Origin: Ecdyonurus torrentis
Lineage: Eukaryota; Arthropoda; Insecta; Ephemeroptera; Heptageniidae
Length of the DNA: 64,000 bases
NCBI GenBank assembly: GCA_949318235.1
Contig: OX439127.1
Span: 7,837,534 to 7,901,533, forward strand
Direction: 5' to 3'
The notes under the pieces are model-generated. The model saw nothing but the letters and a program-made list of their open reading frames with translations. It searched no databases and was not told the origin of the DNA. This document shows positions 33,813 through 45,947 of this stretch, one piece after another; the first letter of the stretch is position 1, and every line of letters starts with the position of its first letter. The position numbers and the translations under genes were made by a program.

Positions 33813-36800
33813 GCTACACATCTCTTCACGTGCCCTGCTTGACTCTGGTTGCTGATAGTGGGATTTTCGTCTTCTTCTCTGTATTGTGTTAAGTTTTAAC
33901 CTAAAAGCTTTAATATTAATTTAATTTTTATCCAAAACTTAATTCAATTTATTTTTAGGTTTGCAGAGTGTTCATTTCATACATTTTTTTTAATTTAACT
34001 TTTCGAATTAATGATAATTTTATTTTGTTTAGTGTATAGATGTTACACATTATAATTTTTACTATATATGAATGTAGTAATTTGTAAGGTATCTACAATT
34101 TTAAAAATACTTTTTTTTTATTGTGGTATAGCATTTAGGCTATAAAATAATATTTGTTGTGGATAACACATAGGAAACAACAATAACTAAAAAGCAAGAT
34201 AACATGATTTAATATTAATTAACATTATTATAATGAAAGCAAAAATATACAAATGAAAGTGTTTAATTTAAAATTTAAAGCTACAATTTTGAGTGTAGTA
34301 GAGTGTTTATTGTTTGGTTATTTAAAAATTACAAGCTATTACCATAATTTCTATCATTTCATTTTATGAACATATTAATTTTTTAGCTATGCTTCTTTTT
34401 CTAGGTACTAAAATTGTAATTAAAAGTAGAATTATAAGTAGAATCAATTTAGAATTTTTAAAAGACACAGGTACTTCATAATAAATAATACTAAACAATG
34501 TTTTAATTTGAACTAGAAATAGTTTATTAAACAAATTATTTATATCATCTATAATATTTTCAAAATTGTTACAATACATACATGCACATAAATTTTTGTA
34601 ATAAAATTCAACTACAATAATTTTAATATTTGAATACAGGAACATATAAAAACATGAGGTTTTGAGATAAAAGATTTATTACGTTCCATCTTTACAGAGT
34701 AAAACAAGTCAAATTACATGAAACTAAACACACAATAACAAAAAGTCATTTCAATATCTATACATAAAGTGAGATTAAATATATTAAACTGTCAGTCCAA
34801 TACACTGTTAAAAATTTTTTCAAGAAGGTAAACTGCTTTTTTATAACAAATAATGTGCTCGTTGTTTCATATCAATTGTAACTGAATTTTATACGAAAAA
34901 TACGAAATATATATTAAAACAAGATACAATAAAAGTAATTATTTTGTTTTTTAGAATAAATTTAAACTGATTAGAAATTTTGATTATTTTAGGAAAAAAT
35001 TGTCAGTATTTTTTTTTTTTTACTATCTTTATATTTTTTTTTACTGAAAATAGCAAGATTTTTATTTAATTTAAATGTAAGAAGATGCTTTGGAATTTTT
35101 TTATTCAGATTAAAATTCAAGTCAAGTAATAAAATTAGTTTCATTTTTAAAAATTTAATGTTCAAACTCATGCTTACATAATATAAAAAAAGCATTGAGT
35201 AAATGCTTGTAAAGTAAAGCTTGATGATCATTTATTATAATTGTTCAAAAATAATTTTAAAATAAATAAAATAATAATTATATGTAAAATTGTTGTCATT
35301 AAATTTATATATAATCTATTATTTTATTTTAAACCTTAAAATTATTCATTTGATCATCTTAAGTACTGGATTACCATAGGCTTGCTTATGTTATGTGATA
35401 TAAAAATAAAGTCTTTTGAGCGTCGTTTGACCCCAGATTTTGTATTTTGGATATGAGAGCTCAAATGACAATAAAAATGTTAGCAAAAAAGTCTGACAGT
35501 GAGAGACAAAATTTAAATCTGGAGCGACTTGTAATATCTGACCTCTTATATCAGAAATAATGCTTATCTTTAGCCAAGAGCTCCCATGAAGGTAAACATC
35601 TGAGTATGTAAATAATTTTTGAGCCTCCAGTGGTAAAACCATTTGTTCATCTTAAGAACGTAAATGACAAAAATAGTAATTAAAATTGTTGCAGCTATTT
35701 GTAAAAGAAGATTATTTTGTATTAGAAACAAATAACAAAATAATAAAAAATATTTCCAAAGCATTCAATTACTTCTAAAAATAAATAAAAAGTGTTGCAT
35801 AAAATGATATATATTATTGATTTATACCAATAAAATAAATTGAAATTTGATTACTAGTAAAATAATTTCAAAAGAAAAAAAATACTTAATCTATAAAATA
35901 ATTAAAACTCAAACGGAAAATTTATGTTATATAATTGTATCAAGTTTAGTATCTAGTTTTACAATAATAAACAACTTCAAAAATATTAAACGAACATAAA
36001 ATTTGAAATAAAAATTATCAATATGTATTAAAACTCATTTAACTACTCAAGTATATAAAAATTATAAATAAATATTGTTTTTTAGTACATACGATTGTGA
36101 TAATTAATTTTACTGTTCAAAAACTTATGCCCAATATAAAAATACTATTCTTTTTTAAACAATTCGTACTGTATTTAAATGGTAAAATTAATTAATACAG
36201 AGGAATACTTGCAATGAACGTACTGTATAAACTAAATTTGAATATTATTAGTGAATTTTTTTATGGAGAAATCATTTTCCCTAGATTGTTGCAACACTTA
36301 AAACATTTCACTTCAAAATGTACGTATATTGTATACAATATACTTATTTTATAACAAATGATCCATTCTTTTCAGTCCCAGTATACAATACAGTAAACAA
36401 AAAGTAATTAAATATTAAATCGATAAAAAAAATATGTATAAAGAAATCTAAAAAATGGACATAACAGGATTTAACCAGAAAACTTTCCTAAATTTACGTG
36501 ATTTTTAACGCTATTTTTAGCATTCTAGAGTGGATATGGGGTCCGCAAAAGCAAGAAGACCTTTTTGAATAAAGCATATTTTTGTCATTCTGAGAGCCAC
36601 ACAAAAACGTGGTTAAAATTTACGACATTGAATTAATTTTTTTTTTAAAGTCGGGGACTTAAGAGGCTCTTTATTAAGAAATATTTTGGTTTACAGTATA
36701 CAATGCAATAAGTTTGACACAAATTGATCTTAAATATAGTTTTAGGAGAGTTTTCATAATATGTAACCAAAGTTTTTAACACTGAAATTACTGTTGAAAT

Positions 36801-37055
36801 ATGCAAGTTAAATACTTTATATAGTTATATAATACCTATAATATAAATTAATATTTATTTATTTGCAAAAATTCAATTAATTTATGTAAAATTAAACTAG
36901 AGGTTGCAACTCATGGCATCTTGTTCATAAAAATACAAAATAAACAATAAAAGAAAAAAAAACGTAAGATAAGAATCCAAAATAAATATAATAATAAACT
37001 TATAATCTAAATATATAATCGTGAAACATAAAATTTATGCATGAACATATTATTA
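33808..37055. other. Very AT-rich DNA; possible minus-strand exon relic near 35.4-35.65 kb
   Basis: Dinucleotide arrays are nearly absent here, unlike in the first 33 kb. On the minus strand 35391-35642 has an 83-codon frame whose composition (Gly, Trp, Pro, His, Gln) is less AT-driven than chance frames nearby. 34364-34645 ends in a hydrophobic run followed by PRKR. I found no acceptor/donor pair framing either, and I recognise no family. They may be exons or chance. Confidence 0.3.
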
Positions 37056-37063
37056 GGTACACG

Positions 37064-37187
37064 CAGGGGCAGGACACAGTGGGACTTGTCCCGCTATAAG
37101 AATTTTAATTAACATTGGCCTTATGGAACTTCCCCTCTTTTTCCCCTTAAAGTCCCACCATAAGAGTCAAAGCCACTTCTACCACTG
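37064..37187 (+). mobile_element. hAT-like MITE (124 bp)
   Basis: Left end CAGGGGCAGGACACAGTGG; the right end on the minus strand is CAGTGGTAGAAGTGGC. GGTACACG is duplicated perfectly at 37056-37063 and 37188-37195. Inside, GTGGGACTTGTCCC and AAAGTCCCAC give subterminal complementarity. Too small to encode anything. Confidence 0.85.
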
Positions 37188-37543
37188 GGTACACGTACAG
37201 TATTTAAGTTCATACTATTATAATTCAAATTTTAGACACCCTAATAAAATTGTGATTTTGTATAATGATTTGTTAACTGTTATTAATTAAAAGTTTAATT
37301 AATTTATGATGATGAAAAAAATATTTAAACGAATCTTTTAAAAACCATTCAGCATTTTTTTTTTCTAAATTTAGTTTTTTGCCTTTTAAAAACGTTGACT
37401 TTTTTACATACTTTTTAAATACTTTGATTTATTCATATATTTTGATAAAAACAGCAACAAAATAATATAATAATTAATAATTTAAGTGCAAAATGCAAAT
37501 GTATTAATTTAAAATTGCATAGATTTATTTTAAACTTATATAT

Positions 37544-37806
37544 CGATGGTGTTGAGGCTAAACCGCGCTTCTATTTTAAGAATGTTTCCTCACATTCATC
37601 ACGCTTCTACGTTCATTGCGATAGCCATAGAAACGCGTATCTACATTTATTGCAGCGCAACAGGTAAAAAACCCTTCCACAAAGGAAAAAAGATGTAGAT
37701 TTATTTTATACGCGTTTTTATGGATATCGCTATAAACGTAGAAGCTTGAATGTAAGGAAAAACATGCTTAAAATCGAAGCGTGGTTTAGCTACAACACCA
37801 TCAATA
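37544..37806. mobile_element. Palindromic MITE (about 262 bp) with arms of about 105 bp
   Basis: Left arm GATGGTGTTGAGGCTAAACC, CTTCTACGTTCATTGCGATAG and GAAACGCGTATCTACAT. The right arm carries the same words inverted (GGTTTAGCTACAACACCATC, CGCTATAAACGTAGAAGC). The loop is about 45 bp. Nearly all of the element folds into one hairpin. The flanking duplication is unclear. It could also give rise to hairpin RNA if transcribed. Confidence 0.75.
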
Positions 37807-37854
37807 TGATTTATTAGTTTTAATTTTAATATCAAACTTATAAATAACAATTAA

Positions 37855-38503
37855 GGTACTATTTTAAGGTAGTGATGTTGTCGTAAAATTCAATTTAATA
37901 TAATTTTTAGGTTCATAATGAACCAAGGAACAATTCTCTATACTCTAAAAAGTTTCGGCTCAAATAAAATCTTCCGTAAATTAGCGTTAAAAGTAGTTGG
38001 GTTACGGGGCGTAAAACCTATAAAACTTCAAGCTCACCGTGTGCAAAATTTTTCTTAATCAACTTCCAAACAAAAAATACTAGCGTGTTCTACAGATCAC
38101 GTTTTAATGAATTTGACTTTTTAAACGATTTTTAAGAGACATTCACGGAGAAAAAAATTATTGAATATCGCATATTCAAATTAACATGGGTCAATTTACG
38201 ATATTTTTTTCTCGGCACATTCGATCTAGAAAAATTGTAAAAATCATTTTGTATTAAAATTTAGGACGAAGAACAAGCTAGTATTTTTTTAACCGCTGAA
38301 AAAAAATTTTAAAATTGGTCAAAATCGGGGTTTCAATATAGACTCATTAGCATAGGGGGCAAGGCATTTTGCGGTACTTTGACGCTCTGTTGTGACAAGA
38401 GTTTTTGAGATAGAATTTTTTAGATTTCATTTTTGGGTACATCAGCCTGAACTCTATTTAAAATCATAATAAGAAAAATACACTCCTACCCTAAAGTTGT
38501 ACC
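37855..38503. mobile_element. TTAA-flanked element (649 bp)
   Basis: TTAA at 37851-37854 and 38504-38507. Ends GGTACTATTTTAAGGTAG and, inverted, GGTACAACTTTAGGGTAG are imperfect TIRs. TTAA duplications occur in the piggyBac and Kolobok superfamilies; the ends do not allow a choice. The right part (38380-38503) reappears at the start of each 1.33-kb satellite unit. No transposase. Confidence 0.75.
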
Positions 38504-38507
38504 TTAA

Positions 38508-39840
38508 GAAATGTAATAATTGCTACATGGTAATGTACAAATTGATTTTTTAAACAATATTATAGAGCTATAAAATATACATTAAAATTGTCTTATTTCA
38601 TTACAAATTATTTCAAAGTAAAAAATAAATGTAGTGACGTTAACGAAGAAGAGATTGCGCGTTGTCTTGTAGATGTTGAAGTAGTTCTACTGGTGACGTC
38701 ATGGTTAAATAAAATTTATTTCATAAGGGAATCATAAGCATATTTTTATTATTATATTTGTTTTTCTCCATTTTTGTTAAACTGTAATGTTCAAATTCTC
38801 AATTAAAAACTTTTAATTGGCCGATTGTGTTTCAACTTTTACATCATATTAAGATTAGTCCTGTATGTTTTTAAAATATTGTTTACATATTTATTTCGTT
38901 GTTTTGAACCACGTTAATTCAATATCCAAAAAACAAGCAATTAATATGACAGTTACTATTTATTTTTTATTTCTTTGCAAATTTATAAACATTTTATATA
39001 TTTATTGTTTGCTTTGATTTATAATTAAAAATTTAATAATTCCCTTTGATTTTTGTACGGAACGCAGAAAAAAACTAATAACAACTAAAGTGCCAATTTA
39101 AAACAAATTTAATTTTTTTTTATTATAATAAGAAAATGTGAAACTGTAGGTACAGTCAAACTTTACATCTACATATTTTAAATGAAAATTACAGAGTGTA
39201 AAAACCTAATTTTAAATGCTACATACAACTTGTAAAAATAATTTTTCTCTACGTTCCTTAACATATTACTTAACCATGATCATCACCAGTAAAACCTTAT
39301 AGTCGCAGCATACAGTCCTGGAAACACAAAACAAGAAATTAGTACTTGCAATATATGACATAATATATTTTTTTTGTCAAAGACATTACGCAATTAAAGA
39401 TCCATTGCATTTTTCTTAAATATATATTTTTTGTATTATGCAAAAATGTGTATAAATGTACTTTGATTTAATATTTTAAAACAAATATTTAGAAACAGAA
39501 AAATTTAAAATAAAGTGATATGCCCCATGATTGAGTATACTTTATCAGATTTACATATTTTGTTTTTATATTTATAATTAGATATCATAAAAATCTTCGC
39601 ATTTCGTAAAATAGAAAATAGAGACGCAAAATTTCTAATGAAAAATGTGAATGAAACCAGTACATTTGTACTTTATTAGATTTTATTTAAGTTTGAGTTT
39701 CGTAAATAATTATTTTATTGCAGGGAAAATTTCAAAATTCTAACTTATTTTAACATAGGTTTAAGACTTATTCTAAAATTTCTTGATATATTTACATGTA
39801 AATTGATTTTGTATTTATTATTTAGAAATAAGAGAATGTG
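38508..39840. other. AT-rich non-coding DNA
   Basis: No element ends or exon-like frames. TGACGTCA occurs at 38694-38701. Confidence 0.4.
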
Positions 39841-42800
39841 GAGACGAAACAGTTTTTCTTTTCTCTAATTAAGTCAACATAAAAAAGACTAAGATTCCAA
39901 ACACAAGGATTTTAGCTTTTCTTTAAGCCGATTAACATTTAAAATTCATACAATTAAAACTATGACCAACGGTTCATTTTACGCTCACACAATATACCAA
40001 TACATATATTATACGTATCATTCAATAAACGCGTAAACTACGAAGAAACTAGAGAAGGTTTTTCCTATTGTTCAAGTCGATGAAATAGATCAATAAGGAA
40101 TTAAGCATTTCTTGAAACCGATTTAGATTTATAATCTATTCAATTAAAACAATTACAAATGGTTCATTTTATGCTCACACAAGATTCAAACACATTAATA
40201 CGTATAATTCAATGTACGCATAATCTACGTAAAATTATGACATAAACAACGTAAACACGTCAAACATTATTAATTTTCTGATAATTTGATTTTTTAAACC
40301 TAACAACTTTTATTCAATGCGATAGATGCCGAATCTAAAATATACCTAGAAGACGTTTTTGAGATAAATATTTGATTTAATATTTAATTTCTTTGAGTTC
40401 TTTTAAATATTTTTTTAGTGGAAAAAACTAAAATTTAATTTTTTTGAAGCGATAAAAATAAAATATAATAACTAAAAAGAAGAAACTAGAGAAGGTTTTT
40501 CCTATTGTTCAAGTCAATTCAATAGATCAACAAGAAATTAAGGATTTAATTGACACTGATTTAGATTTATAATCTATTCAATTAAGACAATTACAAATGG
40601 TTCATTGTATGCTCACACAAGATTACAACACATTAATACGTATAATTCAATGTACGCTTAATATACGTAATATTATGACATAAAAAAACGTGTACACATA
40701 AAATATTATCAATTTTCTGATAAATTGATTCTTTAAACCTAACAACTTTAATTCAATGAGATAGATACCTAATCTAAATTATACCGTAGAAGACGTTTTT
40801 GAGATAAATATTTGTTTTACTATGTAATTTCTTTGAGTTCTTTTAAACATTTTTTTAGTTAAAAAAACTAAAATTTAAATTTTTTGAAGCGATAACATTA
40901 AAATATATTAACTAAAAAGAAGTAAGTAGAGAAGGTTTTTCCTATTGTTCAAGTCGATCCAATAGACCAACAAGGAATTAAGGATTTCTTGAAACTGATT
41001 TAGATTTATTATCTATTCAATTAAAACAATTACAAATGGTTTATTTTATGCTCACACAAGATTACAACACATTAATACGTATAATTCAATGTACGCTTAA
41101 TCTACGTAATATTATGACATAAAAAAACGTGTACACATAGAATATTTTCAATTTTCTGATAAATTGAATCTTTGAACTTAACAACTTTAATTCAATGAGA
41201 TATATGCCTAATTTAAAATATACCTAGAAGACGTTTTTGAGATATATTTTTGTTTTACTATTTAATTTCTAGAGATACAGTAAAACATGTCATTAAAATG
41301 TTTAGATTGTTGAAAATAAACTAATATTATATAATATAAACGAAAAAGAAGTTTAAAACGTTATTTCTTCAGCGGTAAATAATAAGACCGTAAAAATCCT
41401 TGTTATTATCTAACAAAATTATGATAATAAAAGTCTGATATATATGTACGTATAGTATACATATTATAATGTTAACGTTAAAGACACACATTTACAGTTT
41501 TAAATCATTTTCGTTGTAAATAAAAATAAACTTATAAATTGTGTTTATTAAAAAAAAAGAAAAATGGATACAATTTATTTATAACAGTTATAATAAATAT
41601 GTAATATGTATATATAATTAATAATACCTTATTTAGATATCGTACAAAAAAACCGTTTGTTATTGTACTTAACATTTTCCTTTTCTTAAAAATCATAGAT
41701 AACATTTTTTATTTCAGATACAAATGAAACAATGCAGTTCAATAAGAGTCAAAATTCCTAATTTTCATATATATACTATTTAGAAGTGTAAAGAAATCAT
41801 TCAAAGCATAACAACTTATTTTCCATATTATTTTTATTGCCAATAAAAATTTTCTAAAGAGAGAATACTTGTAAATATTTCACAATATATAAAAACAACC
41901 CAATATTGTATAGTTGTATACATACTAATATCAAATAAAAATTATTTTAGATATAAAACGTTTTTTTTATCTACATAAAACATTCCCAAAACAAGGTCAT
42001 CACTACATGAGAAGTTTGATTATATTAAAAAATAAGACCTTTTTAAAAAAACGAACCATTATATTTGGTGAAGGTGATAAAAAAAACTGAAAGTGCATTA
42101 TGTATGATATAAAAAACGCTTTTGTATGCATATAAGGAAGACATTAAAATACATTTAGTATAAATTATATCGCCTATAGAATATTTAAATGATTTTCTTA
42201 GCTGTGGAAAATACCAAAAATTATTAACTTATTTCATAATTTAGCTAATCAAATATATTGTAAACATATTATATTTTTAAATGAAATATAGACGTACAAA
42301 GTAACATTTTCTTCGCGACACAAGTTAGCCAAAAGAAAAAGAATTTTCATTCTAACTAAACGTTAATGTATAGATTATTATAAAGTTAAGATTTAGTTTT
42401 TGTAAAACTGCGTTTACAGGTATTAAACTTAGTAACGTAAGTATAAACAACTTACATTAAATGAAATTGTAGAAATTGTTATAAACCTAACATAATATAA
42501 AAACTTTTTATACACATAACAATACGTGAAATAAAAAAACTATTTAAGACATTTGATTCAGAGTAACATAAAAAAATTATTTAATTTAAAAAATTGAGAA
42601 GAGCATAAAGAATATGAAAATACATGAACTTCAATGAGGCATGGATTATCATTTTGTATTCTTAGAATTTTTTTTAATTTGAGACATTGTACACTTTCAT
42701 TATATTAAGAATAATGAAATTAAATTTTTCTCCATTAAACTATGGAAGTAACATTGATTTTTCGTTTAAAAATATACATTTTTTAAATATAGAAAAAAAG

Positions 42801-43345
42801 AAGTTTCTAAAGACGTTATTTCATATTTTACATATCAATTCAATATTGACTGATGAGAAATTCAGTTTATCTTTACACCGATTGAGATTCAAAATTTATT
42901 AAAATAAACCAATTATAAAGGTTTCATTTTACGCTAACACAAGATACCAATACATATATTATACGTATCATTCAATATACGCGTAAACTACGAAGAAACA
43001 AGAGAAGGTTTTTCCTATTGTTCAAGTCGATGAAATAGATCAATAAGGAATTAAGCATTTCTTGAAACCGATTTAGATTTATATTCTATTCAATTAAAAC
43101 AATTACAAATGGTTCATTTTATGCTCACACAAGATTACAACACATTAATACGTATAATTCAATGAACGCATAATCTACGTAAAATTATGACATAAAAAAA
43201 CGTGTACACATAGAATATTTTCAATTTTCTGATAAATTGATTCTTTGAACTTAACAACATTAATTCAATGAGATATATGCCTAATTTAAAATATACTTAG
43301 AAGACGTTTTTGAGATATATTTTTGTTTTACTATTTAATTTCTAG
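39841..43345. repeat. Tandem units of about 440 bp
   Basis: The words GAAACTAGAGAAGGTTTTTC and TATTGTTCAAGTC start units at about 40042, 40479 and 40919 (periods 437 and 440). A fourth unit begins at about 42987 after the intervening block. Each unit contains AACAATTACAAATGGTT, TTATGCTCACACAAGATT and GAAGACGTTTTTGAGATA. A degenerate relative precedes them at 39840-40041. Non-coding. Confidence 0.8.
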
Positions 43346-45065
43346 AGATACAGTAAAACATGTCATTAAAATGTTTAGATTGTTGAAAATAAACTAATTT
43401 TATATAATATAAACGAAAAAGAAGTTTAAAACGTTATTTCTTCAGCGGTAAATAATAAGACCGTAAAAATCCTTGTTATTATCTAACAAAATTATGATAA
43501 TAAAAGTCTGATATATATGTACGTATAGTATACATATTATATGTTAACGTTAAAGACACACATTTACAGTTTTAAATCATTTTCGTTGTAAATAAAAATA
43601 AACTTATAAATTGTGTTTATTAAAAAAAAAAGAAAAATGGATACAATTTATTTATAACAGTTATAATAAATATGTAATATGTATATATAATTAATAATAC
43701 CTTATTTAGATATCGTACAAAAAAAACGTTTGTTATTGTACTTAACATTTTCCTTTTCTTAAAAATCATAGATAACATTTTTATTTCAGATACAAATGAA
43801 ACAATGCAGTTCAATAAGAGTCAAAATTCCTAATTTTCATATATATACTATTTAGAAGTGTAAAGAAATCATTCAAAGCATAACAAATTATTTTCCATAT
43901 TATTTTTATTGCCAATAAAAATTTCCTAAAGAGAGAATACTTGTAAATATTTCACAATATATAAAAACAACCCAATATTGTATAGTTGTATACATACTAA
44001 TATCAAATAAAAATTATTTTAGATATAAAACGTTTTTTTTATCTACATAAAACATTCCCAAAACAAGGTCATCACTGCATGAGAAGTTTGATTATATTAA
44101 AAAATAAGACCTTTTTAAAAAAACGAACCATTATATTTGGTGAAGGTGATAAAAAAAACTGAAAGTGCATTATGTATGATATAAAAAACGCTTTTGTATG
44201 CATATAAGGAAGACATTAAAATACATTTAGTATAAATTATATCGCCTATAGAATATTTAAATGATTTTCTTAGCTGTGGAAAATACCAAAAATTATTAAC
44301 TTATTTCATAATTTAGCTAATCAAATATATTGTAAACATATTATATTTTTAAATGAAATATAGACGTACAAAGTAACATTTTCTTCGCGACACAAGTTAG
44401 CCAAAAGAAAAAGAATTTTCATTCTAACTAAACGTTAATGTATAGATTATTATAAAGTTAAGATTTAGTTTTTGTAAAACTGCGTTTACAGGTATTAAAC
44501 TTAGTAACGTAAGTATAAACAACTTACATTAAATGAAATTGTAGAAATTGTTATAAACCTAACATAATATAAAAACTTTTTATACACATAACAATACGTG
44601 AAATAAAAAAACTATTTAAGACATTTGATTCAGAGTAACATAAAAAAATTATTTAATTTAAAAAATTGAGAAGAGCATAAAGAATATGAAAATACATGAA
44701 CTTCAATGAGGCATGGATTATCATTTTGTATTCTTAGAATTTTTTTTAATTTGAGACATTGTACACTTTCATTATAATAAGAATAATGAAATTAAATTTT
44801 TACTCCATTAAACTATGGAAGTAACATTGATTTTTCGTTTAAAAATATACATTTTTTAAATATAGAAAAAAAGAAGTTTCTAAAGACGTTATTTCATATT
44901 TTACATATCAATTCAATATTGACTGATGAGAAATTCAGTTTATCTTTACACCGATTGAGATTCAAAATTTATTAAAATAAACCAATTATAAAGGTTTCAT
45001 TTTACGCTAACACAAGATACCAACACAAATATAGTATATACGTATTCTTCAATATACGCGTAATC
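41200..45065. repeat. 2.07-kb direct duplication
   Basis: 41200-42980 repeats at about 43270-45065 with only scattered single-base changes and indels. For example AGAGATACAGTAAAACATG occurs at 41271 and at 43344, giving a period of 2073. Near-identity implies a recent event. Frames at 42687-42902 and 43620-43814 are not kept in the sister copy in the same form, which argues against coding. Confidence 0.85.
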
Positions 45066-45222
45066 TACGTAATATTATGACGTAAAAAACGTGTACACGT
45101 CAAATGTTATCAATTTTTTAATATATTGATAATTATTTATCATATATTATTTCTTCAATAGCAAACGCAAACACTTATCACAAAGAAAATTCAAACACAT
45201 GAATTACATACACATTTTTACA

Positions 45223-45825
45223 ATTATATCTTTATTGTTTTTAAAACATTTATATTACTTATACGGCAAGACGTATAAAAAAACAAGATATATATGTAGA
45301 GAACAAATGTTTCTTTAGTGTCTAGAGCGTTTTTAATAGCCAAATTTTGTAAAAAAGTTAAAAATATATGCTTTTTTAACCAATAAAGACGTTGCAGCAG
45401 AACATACTTCATATTTTACCAATTAATGCTCAAAAGGAAATAATTCAGGTCTTTAAACCGATTACAACTCAACATCTATCCCTAACAGCAGACAATGAGA
45501 TAATATACATATACCTTTCATCTAACTTATCAGATATATGCAAATTATTTTCAAACATATAATATATGTATTCATTTGGTATACTGCTATACGTATATTT
45601 TACATACGGAGTGGAAATATATATTATACGTATAGAATTGGTATGCCATATTTTTAACAATTACATCTACACATAAACTATTTGTATTCATTTACTAAAC
45701 GTATACCTCCAAAACTTTTAGACATTAATAAAAAGTGCTAATTGCAGCGTATTTTAATAACTTAGTTTTAAAAACTTAAAAATTAGCTTCATTTTAAATT
45801 CATGTTTGAATCAAAATAATCTTAA
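45223..45825. repeat. Degenerate relative of the 1.33-kb unit
   Basis: 45490-45620 parallels 46050-46150 (CTTTCATCTAAC, ATTTGGTATACTGCTATACG and TTTTACATA..GAAGTG/GGAGTG). This suggests the array grew from a locally pre-existing repeat. The two short minus-strand frames here are remnants, not genes. Confidence 0.55.
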
Positions 45826-45947
45826 TGTACTACTTTAGGGTAGCGATGTTTAAGCTAGATTTTTTTATTTCATTTTTGGGTACAGCAGCCTAAACCTAGT
45901 TCAGAATAATAAAAATAAAAATACACTCATACCCTAAAGTAGTACCT
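45826..45947. mobile_element. TTAA-flanked MITE (122 bp)
   Basis: TTAA at 45822-45825 and 45948-45951. TIRs TGTACTACTTTAGGGTA and, inverted, GGTACTACTTTAGGGTA. It is an internally deleted relative of the 649-bp element at 37855, keeping TCATTTTTGGGTACA and CAGCCT words. It sits exactly at the left edge of the 1.33-kb tandem array. Confidence 0.82.
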
